In this document: piece by piece, positions 1 to 12,492 of the stretch | How positions within the stretch are numbered: the first letter of the stretch is position 1 | Layout of the letters: each line of letters begins with the position of its first letter | Assembly: GCA_001695595.3 (NCBI GenBank) | Contig: MBPM02000047.1 | Span: forward strand, 372,001 to 436,000 | Source: Plasmopara viticola | Taxonomy: Eukaryota; Oomycota; Peronosporomycetes; Peronosporales; Peronosporaceae | Length of the DNA: 64,000 bases | Direction: 5' to 3' | Notes under the pieces: model-generated | The model's input: the letters and a program-made list of their open reading frames with translations, nothing else | Databases searched by the model: none | What the model was told of the DNA's origin: nothing | Made by a program: the position numbers and the translations under genes

Positions 1-82
1 AGCCGGGTGCATGGCTTTTCGAGCCACAGCGCTCTCCGTCTTGACTTGGTGCGTGGGAGCCGGGTGCATGGCTTTTCGAGCC
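1..82. repeat. 25-bp direct repeat, period 57 bp
   Basis: Bases 1-25 are repeated identically at 58-82 (both begin agccgggtgcatggc). The 57-bp period is 19 codons, so inside the gag-like relic the duplication keeps frame and repeats a short Ala/Arg/Lys/Pro peptide. The window edge hides whether more copies exist to the left. Confidence 0.85.
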
Positions 83-817
83 TCGGCATACTGGCTTCTG
101 GCCGAGCGGGCTGAGACCGCCTGAGCGTCATACTCCTTGGCCATCTGGTGGTACCGGTGCTGCGCCTTCGCGTGCTTCAGAATCAATATGTACAGCGCAA
201 CATCGTCCATGCGCCAGTCCCGCCGCTTCAAATCTAGGAGACACTCGATCAACACAAGCAAAACCACAGGCTGCATTTTTTCCGTCACAATATTGCAACT
301 CGCCTTCATGCATTCCTTGGAGCCAAGAATTAATGGGTCGGTTTTTTTATGAGTTGTTGTAGCCCATTGCCTTCGGCTATCTTCACAATTTCTTGGAAGT
401 AGCGGAAGATTCTCGCGTCGCAATCGTCGATCGACAGATCCATGCGCATGGTACGCTTGACCAGCGACTTATCATCGGAACGCAGGTGTTTTTGAGGTTT
501 TTGCAGCGGCCGTGCACGAGGTAAAGAATCTCCTTGTCAGATATCTCATCAACAGGGCGTTGCAGCACGTATGTAGCAATAATATCCATGACCTCTGGCT
601 AGACGCAGTCCTTAATGACCGACACGACAACTTAAAACTGCTCTCCTGTGACTGCACAGCGGCAGCGAATTTTACTAAGGTAGTGTTCCTATTCCCTGTA
701 CCATAGAATCAAAGTTGACTGCTCCCAGCTCACTAGCCACGGTGGGCGGACCACTTCGTAGATTGGTTGGGGCATGGTTTTCTCCATGACGGCGTTCTCG
801 CCAGCTTCAAAGTTCAT
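1..817 (-). pseudogene. decayed gag-like gene of an LTR retroelement (5' part, runs off the window)
   Basis: Read on the minus strand from an ATG at 817, the conceptual product has the helical gag-like pattern common in oomycete Ty3/gypsy-type elements: a Trp-containing segment, a Tyr/Arg/Cys stretch, then a segment ending in a DxxDARIFRYFQ-like motif, and after a break a further helical stretch (330 down to 1). The frame is destroyed by in-frame stops at 689-691, 632-634 and 599-601, by a one-base frame change near 480, and by another stop at 330-332, so it cannot make a full protein. No CCHC knuckle, protease, reverse transcriptase or LTR is visible here; they would lie left of the window. 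The assignment rests on pattern resemblance, not a search. Confidence 0.5.
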
Positions 818-3800
818 CTTAAAGTTTACTTGACTTAGTATATTTGACTCGATATTTTGACTTCAGCACGAAGAAGAGACGTTTAACCTTTGTACCACCT
901 CCTACTGTTGTCGAGGAGGAAGAAACCAAAGCGCCTTCAATGAGAAGCGCAAAGTTTATTCTGTCGCGAGACCCGGGGTGTTAAATGCAAAGCAATTTGG
1001 TTAATCAGGAGAACTAAGTTTTTGCTAGTTCTGCTCTTTCCTATGCAGGTCACGACGGCTCTGCCGCCGTCGGACAAAACATAATCCTGGAGCACCCCGC
1101 AGTTGCAGCAAACATGTATCCAGCACACAGCGTGCCAACAAACGTCGAGTCCGTCGAGACCGTTGGGTACGCACTGCTGGTCACGAGGATTGGACCTCTT
1201 CTCATAGGCCGAGCCGACGGAAACGCGGCAATTGTCACCGCCCATCTTCTTCCCGTGATCTGCTGGACGACAACAGCGGCTTGATGGGAATCACCAGCAC
1301 GCAACACAATCGCCGCATCAGAAGCGCGTGTGAGCATTCGGGAATTAAGCGTTACACTCACATCGCGAATCAGAAGTGCAAGAAGGTGATTGATTGCGGA
1401 AGCAAGTGCCACCTGCTCAGCTGCTAAAAGCATCGCCAGGCATATCGACTTCTGATAGCTTATGACAAACTAATTGTCGACTGAAGAAGAGTGATATTTG
1501 CAGAGGACCCTGTCGCAAAAGGGAGAGCGGTGCACAAAAGGAGTCATAAATTATAGTAAGAGCTCTGATGTAAACGCACCTTTCGCGAAGGAGAAGCTCA
1601 GACGCCAATGATCCACCCAGCTGACAAGTGCTACTGGCCGATCACTTAAATGTCAGCGCGAGAGTCGAGCACAACAGAGAGAGTCCCTGAAGAAAAGTCA
1701 AATACGCAAGAAGCGCAGCGTGGTCCACACTTGCCTTCCTGCAAGCAAAGTAGTATAGATATGTAAAGTGAGGAAGAAAGAGTTGACGACCTCGATAACT
1801 GAGACGTCACTATCCGAATAAAGCACGATGGCTGTGCTCAGGAACAGTCGGAGGCTAGGTCTGTCTCACACTAAATTCTTCGAGTAGCAATAGACGAGCC
1901 AAATTAAATTACTAATCAGAGGGAGACAGGCTTGCTTCTCGAAAAATAACATGAAGTTGTTCTTTAGAAGACTGTGAAGTAGTGTCCGTATGCCCGCTGA
2001 CTCCGGGTTTGTCTCACTGGATTCAAATGCTGCTGAGCAAAGCAACATCTTCCGCTTTCAATCGAGAACGAAAGAAGAATGCTTGATCTGTATCTGTCCA
2101 GAGGATGGCCACCTATTTGAACCTTTGTCTCGCTTTAAGGCTCTATAGATTAGCTGATAGAAGTCGCGCTTCATATCCAGCAAATTACTGGCGGCCAGAG
2201 CTTCTCACGGAGTGCCTGTAAACGCAAGTCGACAAGGTTATGAGATCATATACACTCTCGTTCGACTCTGGCGCTTAGCAAAATTTCGCACGTCGGCAAA
2301 CAATTGCAGGTATCTAAGGCTGATGGCTGCTTTAAGAGAAAGCAACGAAAACAAGTTTGTTGGTTAATGATGACATACCAAAAGCTGATTTCGACTCGCT
2401 CTGGGAGTTGAGAATTACGATAGCACTAGTCTTTTCTTGTCCTTGACTTGGGTTAGTACAACTTGGTCGTGAATATGTACTTGTCATAAAGCACGAGCCT
2501 AGAATCGATCGGTGGGGCAAAGACATATATGCTAATCGCATACGTTTATTATTGAAACAGGTGCTTGTGTTATTACTTTTCCACGATTAATCAAATCTTA
2601 TGTACGATCTTGTTGTCAGTTTATTTTGTCTTTCAAGTGCAGAAAATCGGTGACGAGTGCGCGAATTTTGGCCCTCAAACAATGCCAACATTTGCCTTTT
2701 TGGCGAAGAAGGCATCGATAAGCTCACATTGCTATCACGGTGCCATTTGACCAAGTATTTTGGAGGAGGTCGATCTCCGCTTAAATCGCGAGACTTTCGA
2801 ATGTGGGTCTGGACACCACATTTAAGAATTGCTGCAATTATAAATTACGGCTCCTTAGGATTAGCGTTTCTCTAGGCCTAAGCCGCCAATGAGTCCCGCA
2901 TTTTTATCTAGCAAGGCTCTGTTATCCACTCGAAGGTAGTACGTATCTGTTGTCCTATAATACTCACTATGATATGCAGATCCCTGAAACTTGCTTGCTA
3001 TCTTTTGCTATAGTGCTGTATTTGCTACCAGAAACACTATGTAGCCCGCATTTAAATCATTATTTTAGCATCGTTGGCAGCACTTGCTCATAAAAGAACG
3101 GAGCTTTTTACCAAAGAAGGCTTCAAAAACGACAGCCTTCATAGACTTAGTAGTAACTTTATACCTCCCACACATATCACGAGCGTATAGTTGTTCAGGC
3201 TTCTTTTCAAAGGAGTCGTACGCACCACGAAGGTAACAACATGACTTACCGAAGCCATGCTGCATCAAACTATTGCTTATATTTACAGTGCCTTTTCTCA
3301 CGCTATCTAAAAATTCTTTTTGTTTATCTTGGGCAGATGCAATTACATGACTTGCACTGCTATTGCGTTCCATTGAATAAAAATCATCATAGGGTAATGA
3401 GCAGTGCGAACTTCGGTCCCCATAATCGGTCGAATTCCTATTGAAATACACAGCTTAGTCCAAGCATGTGAGTTCCGCTTGCTTCAAAAATAGTGCACAT
3501 GGTACACACTAAAGCTTTCCATCTGATCATCAGGCTGTAAATGGTTCGACTAGGACATTATCAGACATATTCACAATACTTTAAGGCAGCGTCTGCCAAT
3601 ATACAGCGGTTAATGGCGAGTTCTATCCGACGCCATTGTGTCCGCAAGGTCATGGTATTTGAATACCGTATTCTTTAAGTCTTGATGATTATCCCCCGTT
3701 TGTAATGTGTGGGACAGGTGTTGAATGCACCAATTTGCTTACATGATTAACGAAAATCACTAGCCCAGGTTGGCATCAACCTCTTGCACGCCAGTGACAA

Positions 3801-5189
3801 AGTCATCGATTGTAGACTTCAAAAAAGGGTCTTTCGAAAAAAACAACGGCGAGCCACAATATTTGGAATAAGTCCAGAGCATTTTCTCTCGACCTATTTG
3901 ACCGCTAGTTGAAGAATTATTGTTCGAAAATATTAAGATCGTGCTTCAGGTCTTCGGTGTCTGGAACAACGCCTTCGATTGGATCTGCCGGACGTACCTT
4001 ATACAGGTGCGTGCTTTCTGTCCACTCCAAGCGATGCATCTGCAGTCGTTGCCAAGAGGTTCGTAACTTGACTTAATTAGCTCTGCGTGCGACAATCATA
4101 TGGCACCAGGGCACTTATTTCGCATCCATTTTGCATGCCTAACAAACCCGTCCGGCAATAGGGTTTCAGCTCTGATGTAAGGTCTACTTCATCATCTGTT
4201 CTGCACGAAAGCGCGTCGACACGCAGCCAGACTTGTATTTAGCGCTGTAATTAAACATTCGCGAAGAATGACATTGACTTCCCTTAAAAGGCCAAACCGA
4301 AACGGCCTTTTAATAGTATGAGTGGATCCCATAGCTGCTTACAAAGCAAATGAGGAAACAAATAATACTAGCCACAAAGATACATTTTTCATTGTTGAAA
4401 CAAAGTTTTTTGGTCCTCATTACCTCAAAATTTTACCATAAATGATTCAATTAGAGCTCCAGAGCCGACTGATCTCCTTCATACCAGCTTTGAACAATTA
4501 CAATGCCCAAGTGTGACTGGACAAAAGCCCGCGGTGGTTAAAACAGTTGTATGACCAGATACTTAAATGTCGGTGAGGCTTTACATATCTCTTATGGTAT
4601 TACTGCCTATGCTGACGGAAAAGCAAGAGTTCACCTAAATGCTCGAGTTTACGTAGCGGTCCGTCATCAAGTCCTTGAAACACACACTGAACAGGGGAGA
4701 ACATTCGCGACAAAATACAAGGAGCAAATTAAGTATTCATCCTTCGAAGTTTTTAATGTATGTTAAGGTAAGCGCATGGTTGGGTGTTCAGCTACAAGGC
4801 GTCATTGATCGATCATCGTGATTCTTTCTCTGAAAGACACCAGATAATTTGAATATGTTTAGCTATTGTTCTTTTCGCCTTGCCGATCCTCCGATTGAAA
4901 AATGTGCAGGATGCTTTCGAGATGTATACTTACCAACGCACGGTTATTAAAGTTCTTTTCAAACATGTTCACAGGACATTATGGTCTTCTAACCGGCATA
5001 GATATCAGCGGTATGTACAAGTCGAACATACATGTAATGCTAGTAGGTGGGTATGTGATAGGTAATAATTCTACCGAGGCGCATCTGGAATGTATGTAGG
5101 TACTACATTCCTTATAATTTAACAATAGATAGCGAAGCACGTCATTGTGACCACGTTTAGGATAATAGAATATTAGACATTCTCATGAA
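818..5189. other. gene-poor stretch, no supportable gene
   Basis: No family was recognised on either strand. Overlapping minus-strand open frames at about 937-1620 (one of 127 codons at 1050-1433) have no recognisable domain and no consistent splice structure. A minus-strand frame at 3065-3373 (102 codons from its first ATG, Ser/Lys/Cys-rich, no signal peptide) is the most protein-like, but it is unrecognised and isolated. A short hairpin lies at 4284-4313. The rest looks like decayed repeat DNA. Confidence 0.5.
4284..4313. repeat. small perfect hairpin
   Basis: Ten bases at 4284-4293 (ttaaaaggcc) are perfectly complementary to 4304-4313 (ggccttttaa) across a 10-base loop. It lies in gene-free DNA and resembles a bacterial terminator only by coincidence. 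No function is assigned. Confidence 0.6.
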
Positions 5190-7348
5190 TTATTTCTTGC
5201 TCAAATATACATACAACAAGTAGATACAAAGCGCCAGAAGCGGGATAGTGAACCCTCGCCGAGCGATGCGAGCACGGTGCCGCTTCTCAAAAGTCATATC
5301 CTTGGACATAATCACAAGCCAGTGGTTGACTTTGGACGCATCATGATGAAAACTCACAAAGTCCCACCCGTCGTGCGATTGAATGGAATAGTGTCCATCA
5401 GAAGTGTGGATGTAATAGCCTTTCGGATACTGAATGTGTGGCACAAAGACCTCCGTAGTATGCGTCGCAGCTTCACCTACTTTGCCTGGGTCCGAGGTGT
5501 ACTCCAACTCGTAGCGCACACGATCAAGAAGAAACTCGGATTTCACGGGAACTCCCGCAATTCGTGTAGCATACGGACGAGCGAACGCTTGAAGTGCACG
5601 CGCACATGCGTCTCGTTCATAAACGAACAAAGTAGCCTCCGATCGAATAGGCTTGTCCATGCTTACTAGACTCAAATCTTCTAGATTCCATTGGTCCCCA
5701 AAGTTGTTGCAATTGTCGGACGTGTAGCACCAAAGTGTGAACGAGACCAAGCTCGCCTCCAGGCACGAGATAGTGTGGTCCAGAGCACCAATTTGTGATC
5801 CGTAATCACCATTTCGAAAAGCTTTCCTGCTATGCATATTAAACGGAATGCCCGTCTCACCAATTAAAGTTGGAGCATTCTTCATCTGCTCGCGGCCGTA
5901 TCCCTTAATACCCGCTAGTTGCCGCAAGTGCGTCCTACGTACAGCAGCATGGCCAAATGCAGGCACCTTTGTCCGGGGATCGACCGTGAAGTAGGAACGC
6001 CATGTTTGTAAAAACAGTGTCACGCCATCGTACCAGTGCGTAGCATTAACTGCACGAGGAATGAGACCACTGTCAATCTCAGGAAATGTGTCGATACTAA
6101 ACTCAAGTGGCGGAAGCTCCACGAACATTAATGTGTGCGGTAAAATGCTGCGAATACGTTCTGCAAAACGCTGCAGAAATTAAAAGAACAGAAAACTCGT
6201 CAATTTATATGCAGAGTCCAAGTTTTTGACTAAACTTCACGCACCGCAGCGAAGGGCACGTAGCAGTCCCGGCCGAATGTAATACCTACAAAGTGGTTTG
6301 GACGTAGCAGCACTGGCTCCCCTGTTGTCGTATTGACATCCCAAATACCTTCCTCTCTCCATATACATCGTCTATCTTGCTGCCACGCACGCACTCCTCT
6401 TGGATTCACCGTCACTAACGCATCTGGTCGTCCTAAAATATGTTGATTCGCACCGTTCGACCAACGTTGAATAACTTGTTGGTAGCCATCGGCTAGAGCC
6501 ATTCCTTGAAAAGGCGTAGGAGCCAACTCGTACTTTAGCTCTCCGTGGTGAAAGTGCTTGTTCAAGTCTGCAAGACCCAAATAGCCCGAAGACGGTTCGT
6601 TCATCGTTCCAAAACCCACCACATTTGTCAATCCTTTCAGCGACTCTGCTAGTTTTGTCATTGCGTTGAGATAATGTGACTGCAAGTATTCCTGCACAGG
6701 CACTCCGTTTATTCGACACGCTGGGGCGCACTTGGATCCTCCCCAAAAAAGCGAGAACATGGTAGCGCACGCCATTTTGAAATAGTTGGTAGGCCAAATC
6801 ATCTTGGGATACTTGGCAACTTCCAATCCACACGTTTCCACACAGAGTGCAGCCTTGGTAGCTGCAAAGTTTCTGGGATTCAATCCTACTGCTTCCAATG
6901 TCCACATTGGTGCTCCGTCCCCCCCTGTCCACCTTGACCAAACATCTTGGTGTGGATCCACATAGATAAGGAGATCGTACTCAGCAGCAAGCGCAATGAG
7001 ATCCCGGACATAATGCAAGTATTCATTATCGTACACTCCAGGACCACCATGCTCAATCGCTTCCCACGTCACAACAAATCGCAGCAAAGTCAATCCCCAG
7101 CGCTGTAGTCGCGCAAAGTGCACAGGTGCCTCTTGCAGCGGAAACGGACGGTCGACAAACGAAACGAAAGGTGCTCCATCGAAGAAAGTGGTGCTCGAGT
7201 GGCGATTAGTGTGCTGGTATCCCGAGGGAAGCTTGGATGATCCACCAAGATTTACACCACGCAGAAGCCGCACGCGGCCTTGAGCGTCCACGAAATGACC
7301 GTTTTGGATACTCACAGTTTCTTTATTGGTGGTGAATGACATGGACAC
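5190..7348 (-). CDS. endoglycoceramidase-related GH5 glycosidase, intron-containing copy
   Basis: Two exons, 7348-6245 and 6170-5190, flank a 74-nt GT...ctgcag intron (6171-6244, phase 0), giving 694 residues. The intron position is set by alignment to the intronless paralogue at 42548-44605, which reads straight through it. Visible GH5 features are RGVNLGG near residue 30, the acid/base Glu in GFGTMNEPSSG (E251) and the nucleophile Glu in LIGETGIPFN (E473). A single hydrophobic segment just before a Lys-rich C-terminus suggests membrane anchoring; no N-terminal signal peptide is obvious. Fungal relatives of this type (EGCrP group) cleave glucosylceramide or steryl glucosides, so hydrolysis of a membrane glycolipid is the inferred role; the substrate cannot be read from sequence. 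It is divergent from the kinase gene at 8542. Confidence 0.88.
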
Positions 7349-8541
7349 GACCGAAAGCTGGAGCGACGACCATAGGGGGGGAGGAAGGCTAGGTTATAGG
7401 ATGCTTCCTTTTCACCCAATTCTAGCACGAAAAGTCTGTTTCTGACCAATCATATATGCACCAACTCGCATGAACATTATTCTAAAGAGGGTACTTGCTC
7501 CTTTGTGGTGTGAAGAGCTCTAGCCAGTCACGACAGGCATTAGTTCCGCTAGCTTGTCGTCGGCAGAATCACCAAGAGCGAGTCCATGCATACGTACAGT
7601 GTCACGTAGTATGATGGTTTAAATACCGCATGAAGATAGTGTGCAAAAGTCTGAACCCAGAAACCAGCGGTGGTCCACAATTTACCAAATCGAGAGCGAG
7701 GCGCTCAACTTCGCCAAATCATAAGCTACGATCACGTAGGATTCGTTATCAGAGCTCTAATTACCTTTAGCCAGTGCGGGCGGCTCGCAATCGCCAAGGT
7801 AGGACCATACTATTACTGCCACTCACGTATGCGTGTAATGGTCCGATGCCACCCACACGCATGTACGAGAAGAAGCACGTCATCAACGAAATGCGCCACT
7901 GTCAATGATGGCGAGACGTGTTTTTAGTATTACAAGCGGTCCGACTTGGCACGTCAGTAAGTGCCTCGACACAATGAATTCTAAAAAGTGTATGGGACCG
8001 CCCATTCATAACCTTAAACGGGTGTCCTTGTGCGGCGCATGCATGAAATTGGTCGCCACTCGGTCAGAGCGAATAGGCTTACCCTAATAATCCTGTAATG
8101 TGGCATACCCTGCTTTCCAGCATCTCGTATCGACGTAGCGTAAGGGCATGCCCATCAATACAATATATCATAACCTGTCATATCGTCAGATCTCTCTCTC
8201 GTATGTCCCGCCTCTGCCCTCGTTCACCACCCAATCAGACGCGGGCCAAGTGTTTCGGTTGCTCAATGCTTGACGGAGTTGACACGACGGAAGAGGCGAA
8301 ACTGGATCAAAGTTTGTGCTTACTGGACGTCAAATATTACGTTGTCAACTCAAACTTCAAGCTTAAGTGCCTCCGCCCCCCATTGAACAACTTTGGTACA
8401 ATCAAACCACAGCATCTCCACCTCTGCACGGAGCTCAGTCGTGTTCTCTAACCAAGAAGGCAAAGTAGAAGGAACTTTGTTTGCCTGCATCTTGCCTTTC
8501 CCTCGATAGTTAGCATTCGTACAAGTGCAAGGGGTGTAGAG
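7349..8541. promoter_or_regulatory. shared upstream region of two divergent genes
   Basis: These 1.2 kb lie between the start codons of the GH5 gene (minus) and the PX kinase (plus), so they should hold both promoters and 5' UTRs. The longest open frame (8098-8451, plus) shows no domain and overlaps an equally long antisense frame. I see no clear core element to place precisely. Confidence 0.45.
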
Positions 8542-10334
8542 ATGAGCTCTCCCGATGACTATCGTGGGCCCAAGTTCGTAGGCATCATGGGCCACGACAA
8601 CGTGAGCCACAATGGCAGCAAGACGACCGTCTATTTTGTCCAAATTCAGGTACCGGAGGGCATGTTCATGGTCAAGCACCGGTACCACGAGTTTAAAGAC
8701 TTTCACGACAAGGTGCGAACGATCGGTGAAGGGATTCCGGAAGGTCTTGTCGATGTTGTACGATTCTTCTGACATTTAATACTGAACAGCTCTCGAGCGA
8801 GGGCTATCGTTGCCCAGCGCTGCCACCAAAGAAGTTTTTGGGCTCGTTCAACAAAGAATTCATTGAAAAGCGTCAGCAAGAGCTGGCGAATTGGCTGCAC
8901 CTGCTGTGTCAATTTGACTCGACGTCGGGCAACGCGGACCCGCGCACTTCAGACCTCTTTATGGATTTTATGCTGACAAACGTATGATTTGCTGGCTTGC
9001 GACGTTCTACTTTCAAATATACTGACTTCCATCTCGCGTGTTGCATTTGTGATATTTTATAGAAAGAGCCCGTGGATAAGTACCAGGGACCTAAGACGAT
9101 TTCGTACGATGTCACGCCGCCCGTGTCCCAGTCTTCGGAGGACGAAACGAGCATGTATAACACGCCCAAGACTACACTGGACGACTTTGAGTTGCTTAAA
9201 GTGATTGGGAAGGGGTCGTATGGCAAGGTGACACTTGTGCGCAAGAAGGAAGGCAAGCGTCTATTTGCCATGAAGTCGCTCAATAAGTCCAACGTCAAAC
9301 GCCGCAACCAGGTCGAGCACACACGTACAGAGCGGCGTGTGCTGGGTCGAGCCAAGCATCCGTTCATTGTGCACCTCCACTACGCCTTTCAGACGTCGCA
9401 AAAGCTTTACTTTGTGTTAGACTACTGCCCTGGTGGGGAACTGTTTTTTCACCTCTCGCGCATGGAAAAGTTTGAGCCGGCCATGGCCCGATACTATTGT
9501 GCTGAAATCACGCTGGCGCTGGAGCATTTGCACGACCTTGGTGTTGTCTACCGGTACGTCTAGTGGTCGTATTGCTGCGTTAGTCATGGTAAACTAATGG
9601 CCATATGCAGAGACTTGAAGCCAGAAAACATTCTGTTTGATCCTGTTGGTCATGTTTTGTTGGGTAAGTTCAGGCTGGTCAAAGGGTCTTTGTTTTCATA
9701 CCAGTCTCTTACTTGATTCCTTGTATCAGCCGACTTTGGACTTGCTAAAGAGGGAATCACTGATGGCGCTGAAGGCACCAACTCGATGTGTGGAACACCA
9801 GAGTACCTACCACCCGAAATTTTGGACCGCGTTGGGCACGGCACGGCCGTTGACTGGTGGGCGATGGGCATGGTGTTGTACGAGATGCTCACGGGTTTAC
9901 CGCCCTGGTACACTCGCAATCGTCAAAAGCTCTTTGACCGTGTGCGTAGCGCTCCACTCACGTTTCCAGACGATGTGGACCCTGCAGCTCAAGACTTTAT
10001 CAGTGGTTTGCTGCGACGCGACCCCAATAAGCGCTTGGGGAGCAAAAGTGCAGATGAGGTCAAGAAACATCCGTACTTTAGCGGTATCAACTGGCAAGAC
10101 TTGTACGACCGCAAAATCCCGCCTCCGTTTAATCCGTGTGCCGCCGCTGGCAATGCCGAAGAGACGAAGAATTTTGAGGCAGAATTTACTAAAATGCAGA
10201 TTAACAGCGTGGAAAACTCGGCTCTCGGTGGTTTACGCGTGTCAGATGCTTCGCGTCCATCCATGACGTTTCAGGGGTTCACGTACAATACGCCAAACGA
10301 CTTGTCGATGAGCTGTTCCGTTGGCCGGAGCTAA
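8542..10334 (+). CDS. PX-domain AGC serine/threonine kinase (SGK3/CISK-like layout)
   Basis: Five exons: 8542 to about 8748/8757, 8790-8981, 9063-9553, 9611-9663 and 9730-10334, about 518 residues. The first donor is uncertain: in-phase GTs at 8749 and 8758 would leave an intron of only 41 or 32 nt. Residues 1 to about 130 form a PX domain (RYHEF basic motif, then LPPKKFLGSF), which normally binds phosphoinositides on endosomes. The kinase domain follows: GKGSYGKV loop, FAMKSL lysine, YRDLKPEN catalytic loop, DFGLAK, and activation loop SMCGTPEY with a Ser at the PDK1 site. The C-terminus has an AGC hydrophobic motif (FQGFTY). All core catalytic residues are present, so this is an active kinase by inspection, probably recruited to membranes by PX and activated through T-loop and hydrophobic-motif phosphorylation. 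Confidence 0.9.
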
Positions 10335-10623
10335 GGTATTCTATGCTCAGTGACTTCTTGATCTCTTCCTTTTTACTCAAATGAATGAGTGGCCTGCTGG
10401 AAAAAAAAGTCTCGACCGGCTTTAGAAGAGATTGAAAAGAGGGATATTGCATGTAGAATACCCGGAGAGCCCTACGATGGAGTGAGCGTGATGTGTTTGA
10501 ACCAGGGTGCGAAAGTTGGCGAGTTAAATCAAACCGACAAGAAGTCACGTGCGTTTGCTTGTTTTTAGTTTGTAAACAAATAAAACCTAAGTTCAGAAAA
10601 AGTGGAAAAGACTCACAATTTAT

Positions 10624-12492
10624 CTACTTATCGCTCGCTTGGCCATCGGCGCCAGAATCATCCTCTGCCACATCATTGTCAGTGATGCCAGTGTTGCTGC
10701 CGTCGACTGGAGGGAGCTTGCCATACTTGGTCATGTTGCGGTATTTGTCCTTCAAATCCACATTTGACCGAAGCCGAAGCACATCCGGGAATTTCGATTT
10801 GATAAGCACCCACACATTGGCGTACGAGTGATAAAGCTGATAGCCTTCGATTAATGCTGCCTCTTCCTCTGCTGACCAGCGACCCCTTCGAGCACGTTTG
10901 CGCTGACCTCCCGCAGAATGAGCAACATTCTCATCTTCTCTTTGTATCTATGTATCGGCCAAAACATTGCAAGTGTAAGATCATCAACCATGTGCACCAA
11001 AAAGAGTGCGAAGACTACGTTTCGTCGCGATTTTGTGCGATGGCTAACTTGACGGGTTGTGTTAGAAACTTTTGCAGCACGGTTACGTCTCGATAAGGCT
11101 CGTCGCTCTTCTATGTCTTCTTCTGAAATGTCTGTTTGCGCAGATTCTGTCGCTTCCTCATTTACTAACACAAGCATCGAAACGAAAAGCACAAATTGTT
11201 AGCTTCAAGCCTACATACAATGTACCAGAAAGTCCCATCACAAGTTAAAGTGACGAAAAGAATTTCATTTTGGCGGCAGAAGTACCCGTAGAATCAAACT
11301 CTTGTTGATCCTGCTCTTGCTCTTGTTTCTGAATAAGTCCTTGTTGTCGCTCTTGCTCTAAATCTTGATTATGTCCTTGCGGTCGCCGATTTCTATTCGT
11401 CGGGTGATGAGCGTCAGATATAGAGTAGATCTGTGAAAGATCTCGCCATTTCTGCTGAGTTTCCCCGAATTTTTTCTCAAGAAATGCACGCGGTACGACT
11501 TTGCTGCAGTACAAAAGTACCATTCCTTTTAGCAGCACATACCGCAATCAAATCTTTAAAAAAGTTTTTACGCTGGTCCTTCCGCGTCCTCGATTGGTAA
11601 CGCGAGCTCGAGCCTTGTGGGGCCAAGAGTGACCGACTCAATCACCCACAACGCACGCTTCATATCACGCCGGAAAACAGCGTCATTTAAATGGTACAAT
11701 GCATAAAAGTCGTCCCAGCAATTCTGGAAACAAAGTTGCAGCCGATTGATGAGTCATCAAACACAACTTGCCTTTACTCCTCAAACCTTTGGGTTTTCCT
11801 GCTTGAAAATTTGCTCAAAGGCCGTAAGGAATTTTGTCAGCTCCATCTCGGTCTTATCTCTGCAACTCAAACAAATTAAATAAGTCCATTATCGAAAACA
11901 ATAAGATAGTCGAATGCCGTCAATTAGACGTACTTTTTCATCCTGTCTCGGACCAGCAAACACGTCTCGTAAATGCCCTCAGCATGGCACAACTCGTCGC
12001 TCTCCAGCTTAAAGATCTCCTCGTCTAGACCTTCATAAGCAATAGCTATTCGCTCTACCAGCAACTGCAATACCATCTAACTTGGTCAATCTTTCTTTCC
12101 TCACCAGCATTTTATAATGACGGAGTCTCACGTGGAAAAACAGAGGTGAACCGAACAGAGCGTTGCTGGAGCGCGATGGTTGTATAGTATTTAGCTGTAA
12201 TAGCCGCTCGAAAAAAAAAACAACGTCGATTTGCTCAGCATCCAGCTCTCGGCGAATGGCGGCCAGCAATGCGCGAAGGCGATAGGGACTTGCCTCAGGT
12301 AGCTCCACGCCAGTTTTACGCAAAATCTCGGTAATAGCTATGGAAAAAAGAGATGGTGAGGAGTGCAATTGATCACAGACGAAACACGACAGGATGGTGA
12401 GGGGGAAACACAGCAAATCAACTACCGTTCGCTTCTTCTAGAGCACCGATGTGACTTAGAAACTCGCCGCAGTGCTCCAACGCGACTTGCAT
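10624..12492 (-). CDS. TRF-like telomere-binding protein with C-terminal telobox Myb domain
   Basis: Eight exons on the minus strand: 12492-12426, 12337-12105, 12064-11934, 11859-11787, 11723-11572, 11503-11286, 11164-11019 and 10947-10624. All junctions are GT-AG and phases carry through to 447 residues. The last exon encodes a Myb domain (GRWSAEEEAALIEGY ... VWVLIKSKF) ending in VDLKDKYRN, the telobox that marks double-strand telomere-repeat binders (TRF1/2, Taz1, plant TRFL). Residues 1 to about 250 are predicted mostly helical and could be a TRFH-type dimerisation region, but that is inference. A Gln/Glu-rich and then basic linker separates the two. The third exon is preceded by an intron of only 40 nt (12065-12104). 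It converges with the PX kinase gene, leaving 289 bp for both 3' ends. Confidence 0.8.

Noticed and set aside
1050..1433. 127-codon minus-strand frame (with an overlapping 102-codon frame)
   Set aside because: No domain, no splice support, two competing frames, and located in repeat-like DNA.
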